DNA of 64,000 nt from Acinetobacter seifertii (GTDB lineage: Bacteria > Pseudomonadota > Gammaproteobacteria > Pseudomonadales > Moraxellaceae): contig NZ_KB851200.1 of the NCBI RefSeq assembly GCF_000368065.1, positions 1,047,204 to 1,111,203 of the forward strand, written 5' to 3'. Shown here piece after piece: positions 10,192 through 19,785 of the stretch. Position numbers and translations under genes: made by a program. The number at the start of each line of letters is the position of its first letter. The stretch's first letter is position 1. The notes below the pieces were generated by a model that searched no databases, was not told the origin of the DNA, and saw nothing but the letters and a program-made list of their open reading frames with translations.

Positions 10192-10971
10192 TTAACCTAA
10201 TAAAAAATCCTTTAGGATTTTATTAAAAGCTTCAGGCTGTTCTACATTGGAAATATGAGATGCGTCTATTTCTGCAAGTTTTGATTGTGGAATGCGTTGC
10301 TGCATAAATTCACCATCTGCAACAGTCGTTACTGGGTCTTGAGTTCCAGCAATCACCAATACAGGTATTTTGATGTCGTTTAACTGCTCACGGACATCCG
10401 CTTTAGCCAAAGCCTCACAACAATTGGCATAACCCATTGCGCTGCCAGCACTTAAGTCGTTACACAGGTTGTTGACAATAGAAGGATGACTTTGGATAAA
10501 GGGATCTGTAAACCATCGCGAAGCTGCTGTAGCTGCGATTGGTTGTAAACCTTGTTCACGTACTAATTTTGCACGGTCAAGCCATGCTTGTTCTTGTCCA
10601 ATTTTAGCGGCAGTATTTGCCACAACTACATGACTAAAACGGTCAGGATAGTGAATTGCCAGCCATTGACCAGTTAAACCACTCATAGAAATACCACAAA
10701 AAGCAGCTTTGCTAATATTTAGATGATCCAGTAAACGGATAACGTCTTCACCTAATTGCTCTACAGTATATGGACCGTCAGGCGTAGATGATGAACCGTG
10801 ACCACGAGTGTCATAGCAAATCACAAAAAATTGATCTTTTAACTCATTAAACTGTTTTTGCCACATACCATAGTTGGTACCTAAAGAGTTGGAAAACACC
10901 AAAGCAGGGGAGGATGGTTCGCCAAAGGTTTGATAGTTAATTTGTGCTTCGGCAGCTTGAAAAGATGGCAT
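10192..10971 (-). CDS. catD: 3-Oxoadipate enol-lactonase CatD
   Basis: CatD hydrolyses beta-ketoadipate enol-lactone to beta-ketoadipate. The alpha/beta hydrolase carries the nucleophile elbow GISMSG (Ser95 in the 259-residue form), the acid region VIAGTQDPVT and the late His in DASHISN. A longer frame starts at 11004 inside catF, but the ATG at 10971 has an ideal AAGGAG seven bases upstream and lies just after the catF stop, so I use it. It is the last gene of the catB-C-A-I-J-F-D order. A pca operon copy (pcaD) is expected elsewhere in Acinetobacter; the cat context gives the name. Confidence 0.9.
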   Translation of the reverse strand: MPSFQAAEAQINYQTFGEPSSPALVFSNSLGTNYGMWQKQFNELKDQFFVICYDTRGHGSSSTPDGPYTVEQLGEDVIRLLDHLNISKAAFCGISMSGLTGQWLAIHYPDRFSHVVVANTAAKIGQEQAWLDRAKLVREQGLQPIAATAASRWFTDPFIQSHPSIVNNLCNDLSAGSAMGYANCCEALAKADVREQLNDIKIPVLVIAGTQDPVTTVADGEFMQQRIPQSKLAEIDASHISNVEQPEAFNKILKDFLLG

Positions 10972-10981
10972 TTGTTTCTCC

Positions 10982-12196
10982 TTAAAGTGCTTCAACACGT
11001 TCAATAATCAAAGCAATACCTTGACCTACACCAATACACATTGAACATAAGGCATAACGACCACCTGTTTGTTCAAGCTGGTTTAAGGCTGTAGTGACTA
11101 AGCGTGCACCTGATGCACCCAGTGGATGGCCCAATGCAATTGCGCCGCCGTTTGGATTTACCTTGTCAGAATCATCTGGCAAACCTAAATCACGAGTCAC
11201 TGCCAAAGCTTGTGCAGCAAAAGCTTCATTGAGCTCAATTACATCCATCTGATCTAAAGTCAGGTTGGCTTGTTTAAGTAATTTTTTAATGGCTGGTGCC
11301 GGAGCAAACCCCATAATACGTGGTTCTACACCCACCGCTGTTGAAGCAATGATCTTGGCACGTGGTTTGAGGTTGTAAGCTTGAACCGCCTCATCAGAAG
11401 CAATCAGCAATGCGGCTGCACCATCGTTAATCCCTGAAGCATTGCCTGCTGTTACTGTGCCATCTACTTTAACCACAGGTTTAAGTTTGCTTAAAGCTTC
11501 AAGCGTAGTAGATGCACGTGGATGTTCATCGGTATCAATCACAACAGCATCACCCTTACGCTGAGGGATTTCAACTGCCACGATTTCTTTAGAAAAAAAG
11601 CCTTTGGCTTGCGCGCTTGCGGTGCGTTGTTGGCTCACCAAGGCAAACTGGTCCTGATCTGCACGATTCACGTTGAACTGTTCAGCGACGTTTTCGGCAG
11701 TCTGGGGCATGGTGTCTACACCATACAATTCTTTAAGTTTAGGGTTAATGAAACGCCAACCCATAGTGGTATCTTCAATCTTCTGGCTACGGCCAAAAGC
11801 ACTGTCAGACTTACCCATCACATAAGGTGCGCGGCTCATGCTTTCCACACCACCTGCAATCACCAAGTTCGCTTCACCTGCTTTAATGGCACGGGCAGCA
11901 ATGGCAATGGCATCGAGTGAAGAACCGCACAAACGGTTAATCGTGGTTGCCGGCACTTGATACGGTAAACCTGCAAGCAATGCCGACATACGGCCTACGT
12001 TACGGTTATCTTCACCGGCTTGATTGGCACAGCCATAGATCACATCATCGACCTGTTCCCAATCTACATTTGGGTTCCGCTGGATTAAAGCCTTAATCGG
12101 CACAGCCCCAAGGTCATCGGCACGGACAGGTGCAAGGCCACCGGCATAACGGCCAAATGGTGTACGGATGGCATCGATGATATAAGCGTTTTTCAT
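10982..12196 (-). CDS. catF: 3-Oxoadipyl-CoA thiolase CatF
   Basis: CatF cleaves beta-ketoadipyl-CoA with CoA to succinyl-CoA and acetyl-CoA, the final step of the pathway. The 404-residue thiolase shows the acyl-enzyme Cys motif ([11 protein letters not shown], near residue 90), the [10 protein letters not shown] His motif and the C-terminal Cys in [10 protein letters not shown]. The N-terminus ([18 protein letters not shown]) is typical of the beta-ketoadipyl thiolases. It is followed closely by catD and separated from catJ by a 417-bp gap filled by a structured repeat, so it may need read-through or its own promoter. A weak AAAGGAC Shine-Dalgarno precedes the start. Confidence 0.93.
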   Translation of the reverse strand: MKNAYIIDAIRTPFGRYAGGLAPVRADDLGAVPIKALIQRNPNVDWEQVDDVIYGCANQAGEDNRNVGRMSALLAGLPYQVPATTINRLCGSSLDAIAIAARAIKAGEANLVIAGGVESMSRAPYVMGKSDSAFGRSQKIEDTTMGWRFINPKLKELYGVDTMPQTAENVAEQFNVNRADQDQFALVSQQRTASAQAKGFFSKEIVAVEIPQRKGDAVVIDTDEHPRASTTLEALSKLKPVVKVDGTVTAGNASGINDGAAALLIASDEAVQAYNLKPRAKIIASTAVGVEPRIMGFAPAPAIKKLLKQANLTLDQMDVIELNEAFAAQALAVTRDLGLPDDSDKVNPNGGAIALGHPLGASGARLVTTALNQLEQTGGRYALCSMCIGVGQGIALIIERVEAL

Positions 12197-12253
12197 TCTA
12201 ACTTTTGTCCTTTACTTCAGGCCTTTTTAGCCATTCTCCGTAAGTATTTCGAG

Positions 12254-12572
12254 GTGGCGACATGGATGTCGCCTCGTTGCTCAGCACAACAGGGAGGTTG
12301 TGTCTGAGTAACAAAGGTTTTTGGTTACTTTTTTAAAAAAGTGACATGAATTAGCTGGTGGCATCTGGTTTCAACAGATAAGACTCCGTTGTGATGATTT
12401 ATAAATTTTCATATCAACGGATAACATCATGGCTGTAATTTACTGTGATATCCGTAGGTCTGTTGTATAAGCGATACCTTACTTTTGAAAGGTCAAAAGT
12501 AACAAAAACCTTCGTTGAACAGAGGAGGCTTCCTTGCCTCCCTGTCCAACGGGCGACATCCATGTCGCCTGT
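12254..12572. repeat. Structured inverted-repeat element between catJ and catF
   Basis: Two ~92-bp arms in opposite orientation (12254-12345 and 12480-12572) each hold an 18-bp palindrome (GGCGACATGGATGTCGCC at 12256 and its copy at 12552), a stem-loop whose sequence differs between arms but still pairs, and a conserved AAGGTTTTTG-TTACTTTT tail. The tail folds again (TTACTTTTGA / TCAAAAGTAA at 12479-12502). The centre has a TCCGTTG / CAACGGA hairpin. I see no credible gene in the whole 417-bp gap (12197-12613). It resembles a MITE-like or REP-like dispersed Acinetobacter repeat; I recall similar AACAAAGGTTTTTGGTTAC tails in this genus but could not check. Confidence 0.75.
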
Positions 12573-12613
12573 CACGATACTGAATGCTGTAATAGATTTT
12601 TGCTATGCAAACC

Positions 12614-13267
12614 TTAGCCTTGAGTCGCATCAATCAAAGTTGCACCAGTCAAAGCCTGTAACTCATCAAAGCTAAGACCTTCCACTTTCTCAATCACCTT
12701 TAAACCATCTTTGGTCACATCAATCACGCAAAGATCGGTGTAAATACGGTCAACACATTTTTTACCCGTAACCGGATAGCTCAGCTCAGCCACAATCTTC
12801 GGTTCACCTTGCTTAGTAACATGGTCTGTAGTGATAAATACTTTCTTGGCACCTACAGCTAAATCCATCGCACCACCCACGGCAGGAATCGCATCCGGTG
12901 CTCCCGTGTGCCAGTTCGCCAAGTCACCATTCGCTGCAACCTGAAAGGCGCCAAGCACTGCAATATCAAGGTGTCCACCACGCATCATGGCAAATGAGTC
13001 ACCATGGTGGAAAAAGCTGCCGCCTTCAAGCATGGTCACGAACTCTTTACCCGCATTAATCAGTTCAGGGTCTTCTTCACCTGCCGCTGGTGGTGGACCA
13101 AAAGCCAACAGGCCATTTTCAGAATGAAGGAAAATATCTTTATCGTTAGGTAAGTAACTTGCAATCTTGGTTGGTAAGCCAATGCCTAAGTTTACATAGG
13201 CGCCATCGGGAATATCTTGTGCCACACGTTTTGCAATCTGGTCACGGCTGAGTTTCTGGTAGCTCAT
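12614..13267 (-). CDS. catJ: 3-Oxoadipate CoA-transferase subunit B (CatJ)
   Basis: This is the beta subunit of the succinyl-CoA:3-oxoadipate CoA-transferase, which activates beta-ketoadipate for thiolysis. The 217-residue protein carries the CoA-transferase family I catalytic motif SENGLLAFGP, whose Glu forms the CoA thioester, and the GIGLPTKIASYLP and GGAMDLAVGAKKV blocks. It follows catI by 18 bp with a good Shine-Dalgarno (AAGGAGAAAG) in the gap. It works as a heteromer with CatI. Paralogues in the pca operon would be named pcaJ. Confidence 0.93.
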   Translation of the reverse strand: MSYQKLSRDQIAKRVAQDIPDGAYVNLGIGLPTKIASYLPNDKDIFLHSENGLLAFGPPPAAGEEDPELINAGKEFVTMLEGGSFFHHGDSFAMMRGGHLDIAVLGAFQVAANGDLANWHTGAPDAIPAVGGAMDLAVGAKKVFITTDHVTKQGEPKIVAELSYPVTGKKCVDRIYTDLCVIDVTKDGLKVIEKVEGLSFDELQALTGATLIDATQG

Positions 13268-13285
13268 GTTCTTTCTCCTTATTGC

Positions 13286-13957
13286 TTACTGTGCTGGCGC
13301 TACTTGTACAACGTGTTGTACAAAAATACCTGGGGTAATGATGTGTTCTGGATCTAGTCCACCGAGTTCAACCACTTCAGAAACCTGAGCAATGGTGACA
13401 TCTGCAGCCATGGCCATAATTGGCCCAAAGTTACGTGCAGATTTACGGTAAACCAGATTGCCCCAACGGTCGCCCTTATAGGCTTTAATCAAGGCAAAGT
13501 CTGCTTTGATTGGATATTCGAGTACGTAATCTTTCCCATCAATCTCACGGGTTTCTTTGCCTTCGGCCAAAAGTGTTCCAAAGCCTGTTGGGGTAAACAC
13601 AGCGCCTAGGCCCATACCCGCCGCTTGAATACGACACGCCAGATTACCTTGAGGCACGACTTCAAGATCTACTTTTCCGGCACGGTACAGTTCATCAAAC
13701 ACATAAGAGTCTGACTGACGTGGGAAAGAACAGATTACTTTTTTAACCGAACCAGCTTTAAGCAGTTTAGCCAAGCCATAATCGCCATTACCGGCGTTAT
13801 TGCTGACAATGGTTAAATCTTTAATACCCAGTTCAATAAGACCGTCAATGAGTTCAGCGGGTTGTCCTGCGGTACCAAAACCACCAATCAGAATGGTTGC
13901 ACCATCTTTAATCTGCGATAGAACCTCGCTTAGTGAGGACTTACTTTTGTCAATCAT
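13286..13957 (-). CDS. catI: 3-Oxoadipate CoA-transferase subunit A (CatI)
   Basis: This is the alpha subunit partner of CatJ (223 residues). The family I CoA-transferase A signature GGFGTAGQP is near residues 25-33, followed by the SNNAGNGDYGLAKLL region and QGNLACRIQAAGMGLGAVFTP. It lies between catA (134 bp upstream) and catJ. Two hairpins sit in the catA-catI gap, so expression of catIJ may be uncoupled from catBCA. A TAAGG element precedes the start. Confidence 0.93.
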   Translation of the reverse strand: MIDKSKSSLSEVLSQIKDGATILIGGFGTAGQPAELIDGLIELGIKDLTIVSNNAGNGDYGLAKLLKAGSVKKVICSFPRQSDSYVFDELYRAGKVDLEVVPQGNLACRIQAAGMGLGAVFTPTGFGTLLAEGKETREIDGKDYVLEYPIKADFALIKAYKGDRWGNLVYRKSARNFGPIMAMAADVTIAQVSEVVELGGLDPEHIITPGIFVQHVVQVAPAQ

Positions 13958-13991
13958 GTGAGAAACCTTAGAGCATGAGGTAACGTGATGT

Positions 13992-14079
13992 ATTACTACC
14001 GCTAAAAATTTATTGAAATTCTTAATGGTAGTAATAAATGGAATAAATTTTGTGAGTCAAAAGCGAACTTTTAACTCAC
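13992..14079 (-). terminator. Two hairpins in the catA-catI gap
   Basis: Read in operon direction, a 12-bp stem (GTGAGTTAAAAG pairing with CTTTTGACTCAC, one mismatch) with a CGAA/TTCG loop occupies 14052-14079, then a second pair (ATTACTACC / GGTAGTAAT) occupies 13992-14035. The first is followed by AAAATTTATT rather than a T-tract. They may attenuate or process the cat transcript after catA. Confidence 0.45.
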
Positions 14080-14091
14080 ATATACTTTCAA

Positions 14092-15012
14092 TTAAGCACT
14101 AGCGCGACGACGTTCAACTTCAGTTGAAGGAGCGGCAGCGGCATCTTTAACAAGTTCGATGTTAAATGTGATGTGTTTGAAAGCGTGATCTAAACCACGG
14201 CGTTGAATTTCAGCTGGGTCATTTACATCAACTGCTGTTGCCACTAAGCCGTCACGGGTTGCGAAGGCAAAGTCGTCCCATAAGTACTCATCACCCTCAA
14301 TGTTGAATTGAGTAGTCAGCTTGCGGAAACCTGGCGCAGAAACGAAGTAGTGAACGTGAGATGGACGGTTACCATGACGGCCTAATTTGTTAAGAAGGGC
14401 TTGAGTTGTACCTTCTGGCGGGCAACCATAACCAACAGGCATCGTGGTTAATGCAACATATTTACCATCAGCATCAGTCAAAATACTACGGCGTAAATTG
14501 AAGTCAGATTGAGACTTATCAAAGAATGAATAGTTACCCAAACTGTTGGCATGCCATACTTCAACTTTGGCATTTTCAATGATCTTGCCATCAGTATCGG
14601 TCACAGTACCTTCAATAATTAAGGTATCGATTTTGCCAGATTCTGTACCATCATCCATACGCGCAAAGCCAACAGATTCAGGCGCGCCAGCTACATAAAG
14701 TGGGCCTTCGATGGTACGTGGTGTGCCACCCGTAACGCCAGCTTTTGCATCAGCTTCATCAGCACGTAAATCAAGATAGTGCTCTAAACCTAAACCAGCT
14801 GCCAAAAGACCAAGTTCGTTTGCTTGACCTGCGTCTGTGAAATATTCCAAACCTTTCCATACTTCTGAAGGTTGGATGTCTAAATCTTCAATGGCTTGAA
14901 ATAAATCCTCGAGAAGGCGCACAACAATTTGTTGAACACGTGCATCGACTTCACCTTTAGCAGTGTCGACATTCATTTGTTTTACAAGCGCATCAATTTG
15001 TTGACGGTTCAT
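14092..15012 (-). CDS. catA: Catechol 1,2-dioxygenase CatA
   Basis: CatA opens catechol between the hydroxyls to cis,cis-muconate using non-haem Fe(III). The 306-residue protein has the helical N-terminal linker/dimer domain (residues 1-~100) and a beta-sandwich catalytic domain. The four iron ligands are visible: Tyr161 (LGNYSFF), Tyr195 (PVGYGCP), His219 and His221 (RPSHVHYFV). The spacing agrees with the structurally known Acinetobacter enzyme (Y164, Y200, H224, H226). Here catA lies between catC and catI, unlike A. baylyi where catA is separate. A GCTGCCAC / GTGGCAGC pair flanks a long loop in the catC-catA gap (15047-15095). Confidence 0.96.
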   Translation of the reverse strand: MNRQQIDALVKQMNVDTAKGEVDARVQQIVVRLLEDLFQAIEDLDIQPSEVWKGLEYFTDAGQANELGLLAAGLGLEHYLDLRADEADAKAGVTGGTPRTIEGPLYVAGAPESVGFARMDDGTESGKIDTLIIEGTVTDTDGKIIENAKVEVWHANSLGNYSFFDKSQSDFNLRRSILTDADGKYVALTTMPVGYGCPPEGTTQALLNKLGRHGNRPSHVHYFVSAPGFRKLTTQFNIEGDEYLWDDFAFATRDGLVATAVDVNDPAEIQRRGLDHAFKHITFNIELVKDAAAAPSTEVERRRASA

Positions 15013-15171
15013 ACTAAAACTCCTTAAGTATGCAATACGGTTTTGGGTGGCAGCGCTGCGGGCATTTTGTTTTGCTAGCGAATAAGTGCTGCCACATTCC
15101 TTTTTACCTTCTGAATAATCTGCTTGGTTTTTAAATGGACTTCAGAGATCACATTTAAAAAATTTTTTGGT

Positions 15172-15462
15172 TTACGAATCATCATCACGAACAGAAGATG
15201 GGTGACGGTTCATTGCCATCACTTCAATGTCCATATATGGATAGAGAGGTAAGCCCTGTAAAATGTTGTGCAATTCCTCATTGCTCTCAACATCAAAAAT
15301 ACTGATATTTGAATACTGGCCTGTAATACGCCAGATGTGACGCCATTTACCTTGGCGTTGTAAATCTTGTGAATAAGCCTTTTCAACGGCCTTAATTTCA
15401 TTTGCTTTGTCGGCTGGCATATCAAGTGGAATATGCACATCCATACGTACATGAAATAACAT
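15172..15462 (-). CDS. catC: Muconolactone delta-isomerase CatC
   Basis: CatC isomerises muconolactone to 3-oxoadipate enol-lactone. The 96-residue protein starts MLFHVRMDVHIP, typical of the small decameric isomerase, and retains the RITGQYSN and LPLYPYMDIEV blocks. The start is preceded by AAGGAG. It lies 23 bp after catB, so the two are co-translated from one message. Its length is normal for the family. Confidence 0.95.
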   Translation of the reverse strand: MLFHVRMDVHIPLDMPADKANEIKAVEKAYSQDLQRQGKWRHIWRITGQYSNISIFDVESNEELHNILQGLPLYPYMDIEVMAMNRHPSSVRDDDS

Positions 15463-15485
15463 GGGAAACTCCTTATCCTGTTGCC

Positions 15486-16592
15486 TTAACGACGTAATTT
15501 CTCAATCTTATCTTCATCAATTTCAATGCCTAAGCCCGGAGCTGTTGGCAAATGCAATTCAAAGTTTTCGTAACGTAGCGGCTCTTTTAAAATTTCTTCG
15601 GTCAGTAATAACGGACCAAATAATTCAGTACCGAACGCTAACGTTTCAAAAGTTGCAAATGCATGAGCAGAAGCAATACTTCCTACAGGGCCTTCAAGCA
15701 TGGTACCGCCATATAGGTCGATTCCAGCTAAACCAGCAATTTTGCCAACTTCACAAGCTTCGATCAGGCCACCAGATTGTTCAATTTTCACGGCAAATAC
15801 ATCTGCACCATGATTTTTTGCAATACGGTATGCGCTGTCAGGACCAGTTAAGGCTTCATCTGCCATAATTGCGACATCAAAACGCTGGGTGAGGCGAGCA
15901 AGTGCTTCGGTATTTTGAATTGCACATGGCTGCTCGATTAAATCGATTCCACCATCTTGGAGCTGTTGAATACCTTGAATACATTCAAGCTCTGACCATG
16001 CACGATTTACGTCAACACGTACACTAATATCTGCACCTAGTGCTTTTTTAATCGCAATCACATGGTCAACATCTTGCTGTAAAGGACGTGCACCAATTTT
16101 AAGTTTGAACGTGTTGTGGCGCTTCAGCTCAATCATTTTGCGAGCTTCAGCAATATCTTTTTCAGTGTCACCAGACGCAAGCGTCCAAAGTACAGGTAAA
16201 CTATTACGCAGACGGCCACCTAAAACTTCGCTTAATGGCACACCTAAACGTTTGGCCTGAATATCAAGTAGGGCAGTCTGAATGGCACACTTGGCAAAGC
16301 GGTTACCATTAATATTTTTACGAATCAGTTTGAGTGTTTGTGCAACATTTAAATCTTTAACTGATGTCAGTAATGGTGCAAAGTAGGTATCAATATTGGC
16401 TTTGACACTCTCAGGACTTTCTTCACCATAGTTCAGCCCACCAATGGTGGTGGCTTCACCCCAACCGACAATACCATCCGTGGTCGTAATTTTAACGAGT
16501 ACCAAAGTCTGGATACGCATAGTAGTCACAGACAACTGGTGAGGACGGATAGTTGGAATATCCACAAGTATGGTTTCTATGGTTCTATACAT
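15486..16592 (-). CDS. catB: Muconate cycloisomerase CatB
   Basis: CatB converts cis,cis-muconate to muconolactone. It is a 368-residue enolase-superfamily protein with an N-terminal capping domain and a TIM barrel. The K-x-K base motif is visible in FKLKIGARPL, metal-ligand regions follow (VRVDVNRAW, IEQP, ADEAL) and VGWGEATTIGGLNYGEE lies near the N-terminus. It is the first gene of the cat operon and is divergent from catM across a 100-bp promoter region. Muconate, its substrate, is the usual inducer through CatM. Confidence 0.96.
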   Translation of the reverse strand: MYRTIETILVDIPTIRPHQLSVTTMRIQTLVLVKITTTDGIVGWGEATTIGGLNYGEESPESVKANIDTYFAPLLTSVKDLNVAQTLKLIRKNINGNRFAKCAIQTALLDIQAKRLGVPLSEVLGGRLRNSLPVLWTLASGDTEKDIAEARKMIELKRHNTFKLKIGARPLQQDVDHVIAIKKALGADISVRVDVNRAWSELECIQGIQQLQDGGIDLIEQPCAIQNTEALARLTQRFDVAIMADEALTGPDSAYRIAKNHGADVFAVKIEQSGGLIEACEVGKIAGLAGIDLYGGTMLEGPVGSIASAHAFATFETLAFGTELFGPLLLTEEILKEPLRYENFELHLPTAPGLGIEIDEDKIEKLRR

Positions 16593-16621
16593 GAAGTTTC
16601 AACTATTACGAACTTGTTTGT

Positions 16622-17607
<986 letters not shown>

Positions 17608-17688
17608 ACCTTTAAGGTTCTTAAAGTGGATATTTCATGTTATTTTAAAACTTTAAACCTATAGGTAATATGTAAAAGGAATTATTGA

Positions 17689-18483
17689 ATGAGAAAAATT
17701 TTAGGTTTAGTTTCACTTATTATGTCTACTAGCGTTGTACATGCAGAACAATTAAAAGAACAAGAAAAAACCTCTCCATATAGCGCAAATGTTACTTTTG
17801 CTAGTCAATATATTTCACGTGGTTTCCAACAAACATGGGGTAAACCAGCCTTACAAGGTGGATTGGATTATGCTAATCCTAATGGTTTTTTTGTAGGGAC
17901 TTGGGCATCAAGTGTCAGCTCTAACTATCTGCGAGATGCCTCGGTTGAATGGGATTTTTATACAGGTTATTTAAAAACAATTGATAAATTTTCAATTGGG
18001 ATGTCGGTTTTTTACTACTACTACCCAGGTGCGAAAAGTACACCAGAAACGGGGAGTAGCACTTATAACTATGGTGAGATTGTACCTCAAATTGGCTATG
18101 GCCCTTTAAGCCTTAAATACTTTGTGACTTACACACCAGATTATGCTGGTTATAACTCTAAAACCATGGGGGGACCTGCTGGTAAAAGGTCGAGAGGATC
18201 AAGTTATTTAGATCTTAACTTTACCCAGCCTATCAGTGATACTTGGACTTTTGGCGCTCACTATAGCTATGAAAGAATCAAAAACTTTTCAGAGTCGAAT
18301 TTTCAGGATGTTAAAGCCGAACTTATTAAAGATTTAGGTGATGGTTGGAGTACAGGACTAGCGTATACAAAAGCATGGGATAAAAATGCTTATTATAAAA
18401 AGTATAGCAATGGTGAGGCAGGCGCACCTGTTTCAAATCCTATCGATTCGACTTTTACAGTATCTGTAAAAAAGGTCTTTTAA
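17689..18483 (+). CDS. TorF-family putative outer-membrane protein
   Basis: A signal peptide (cleavage expected after VHA before EQL) precedes a ~245-residue protein made of amphipathic strands (NVTFASQYISRGFQQTW is the family's opening block) ending in KKVF. This matches the small conserved outer-membrane family (TIGR02001/Gcw_chp, sometimes called TorF) of unknown transport role. It sits 81 bp downstream of catM in the same direction and has its own AAAAGGAATT Shine-Dalgarno. A link with catechol-pathway substrate uptake is possible but unsupported beyond position. Confidence 0.75.
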   Translation: MRKILGLVSLIMSTSVVHAEQLKEQEKTSPYSANVTFASQYISRGFQQTWGKPALQGGLDYANPNGFFVGTWASSVSSNYLRDASVEWDFYTGYLKTIDKFSIGMSVFYYYYPGAKSTPETGSSTYNYGEIVPQIGYGPLSLKYFVTYTPDYAGYNSKTMGGPAGKRSRGSSYLDLNFTQPISDTWTFGAHYSYERIKNFSESNFQDVKAELIKDLGDGWSTGLAYTKAWDKNAYYKKYSNGEAGAPVSNPIDSTFTVSVKKVF

Positions 18484-18509
18484 TTTAAATTTATTAATAA
18501 TGGTCTCAT

Positions 18510-18558
18510 TAACTACGTTTGAAAGTTAGGTGTAAATTTAAACTTCCAAACGCAGTTA
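18510..18558. terminator. Convergent hairpin terminator
   Basis: An 18-bp imperfect stem (left arm 18510-18527, right arm 18541-18558, two single mismatches, 13-nt loop) lies between two convergent stop codons. Confidence 0.65.
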
Positions 18559-18568
18559 AAATTAATTT

Positions 18569-19468
18569 TTATTGAACTAAGGTCGGCAAATTAAGGATGA
18601 CTTGTGCATCTTCTATAACATCTAAGCGTAAAATTTTTGAAGCGCCAAGTTCATTTAATAACTTTGTTAAAGGCCCATCGTGTTTCTGAAGTTGAACATT
18701 CTTTGGAAAAAGCTTTTGTGCAAAAGAAAGAATGTTGGACTCAACTTCTGTTTGATGCCATTTTCCATCGACTACATGTAGCATCGTTGCTTTATTAATA
18801 TGAGTTTCAGAATCGACACGTTTTAAAGTCGGTACAGGAGTTTTTAAGCTTAAATCTAATTTTCCATTAAGATCGGCAATATTGGCTTGCACTTCTTTTT
18901 GGTTAATGTCGATGTCAATTTTCGTTAACCATTTTGGTAGCTGGTAACCATATACCCCACGGACTCTGGCAATTTCTGTATCTACAGGTAAAGCCAAAAC
19001 ATGTGCATAAAAATGACGTTGACGTATGGATTTCATCAACTCCGCAATATGTGGTCCGTGAGCATTAGGTTTACGTACAACAATCGCAATCGAAACTTCG
19101 TTATAAGGGTCATTATCACAAACTGAATAGCTAAAGAATGTGATCGCGACCAATCCATAACCCGGAAATGGTTGTAACGGTGTTAAGGCAGCAGGCAGTT
19201 TTGCTTTAATCTTTTTAATGGGCGCAAGCATGAGCAGTTGTACATTCGCACTACGATAATAAAAATTGGGTGCCCAGACAGGGCCTACACGTGATTCCAC
19301 AATTTTTTTAGGAATATGACGGAAAAAGTCGATGTTACCAACAGCAGGATCTAGAGCGACTTCATCTAAATCGGGGTTCATTCTGAAACGGTCATAATAA
19401 CCACCTTTGGGTACTTTGACTTTTTGTTGCCCAAATTCAACTTCAGTAAACCGTTGTTTTGTATTCAT
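18569..19468 (-). CDS. Acetoacetate decarboxylase-family protein
   Basis: This 299-residue protein matches the acetoacetate-decarboxylase superfamily by its PFPGYGLVAITFFSYSVCDNDPY and YNEVSIAIVV regions and overall length. I could not confirm the Schiff-base lysine pair of true decarboxylases, so the reaction is uncertain; other family members act as aldolase-dehydratases or hydrolases. Its promoter (19549-19579) carries the MerR-type 19-bp spacer dyad, so it belongs to the same putative regulon as the hydrolase, OYE and DJ-1 genes, and is divergent from the hydrolase gene. The function within that regulon is unknown. Confidence 0.75.
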   Translation of the reverse strand: MNTKQRFTEVEFGQQKVKVPKGGYYDRFRMNPDLDEVALDPAVGNIDFFRHIPKKIVESRVGPVWAPNFYYRSANVQLLMLAPIKKIKAKLPAALTPLQPFPGYGLVAITFFSYSVCDNDPYNEVSIAIVVRKPNAHGPHIAELMKSIRQRHFYAHVLALPVDTEIARVRGVYGYQLPKWLTKIDIDINQKEVQANIADLNGKLDLSLKTPVPTLKRVDSETHINKATMLHVVDGKWHQTEVESNILSFAQKLFPKNVQLQKHDGPLTKLLNELGASKILRLDVIEDAQVILNLPTLVQ

Positions 19469-19548
19469 GAAAGTTCACCTTTACATTAATTGACCGAGTA
19501 GCTAATGCTGTATATTTCAAGACGTGTTAATTTAGAACCAGTTCAGAA

Positions 19549-19579
19549 ACTATAAGTTTAAAGTTAACTTTAAAGTCAA
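19549..19579 (-). promoter_or_regulatory. MerR-type promoter A (to the decarboxylase-like gene)
   Basis: On the minus strand: TTGACT, a 19-bp spacer, TATAGT. The spacer region contains a perfect 18-bp palindrome, TTTAAAGTTAACTTTAAA (19557-19574). A 19-bp spacer with a central dyad is the hallmark of MerR-activated promoters. The 317-bp gap 19469-19785 holds this promoter and promoter B; I see no gene in it. Confidence 0.75.
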
Positions 19580-19699
19580 GATTTTAATTTTGATGATTAA
19601 TGTCTTTGACATTTAAATGAAATAAAAAAGGGGAAAGATGAGAAGAATTTAAGACGGTACTTTCATATAAATTTTATTTTAAAAATACAATTAAGGTGA

Positions 19700-19730
19700 T
19701 TGACCTTAAAGTTAACTTTAAGCTTAGTAT
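19700..19730 (+). promoter_or_regulatory. MerR-type promoter B (to the alpha/beta hydrolase)
   Basis: TTGACC, a 19-bp spacer and TAGTAT, with the perfect palindrome CTTAAAGTTAACTTTAAG at 19705-19722. This equals CTTAAAG-N4-CTTTAAG, which as I recall is the published operator of the MerR-family aldehyde sensor AdhR of Bacillus subtilis. Confidence 0.8.
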
Positions 19731-19785
19731 CAATATTCAAATTTTATAACCAATCTATAAACAGTTTTTTAGCAGGAGAACAAAG

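Noticed and set aside
12445-12675. A 76-codon open frame on the plus strand between catF and catJ
   Set aside because: It lies inside the structured inverted repeat and runs into the end of catJ on the other strand; no ribosome-binding site or recognisable protein.
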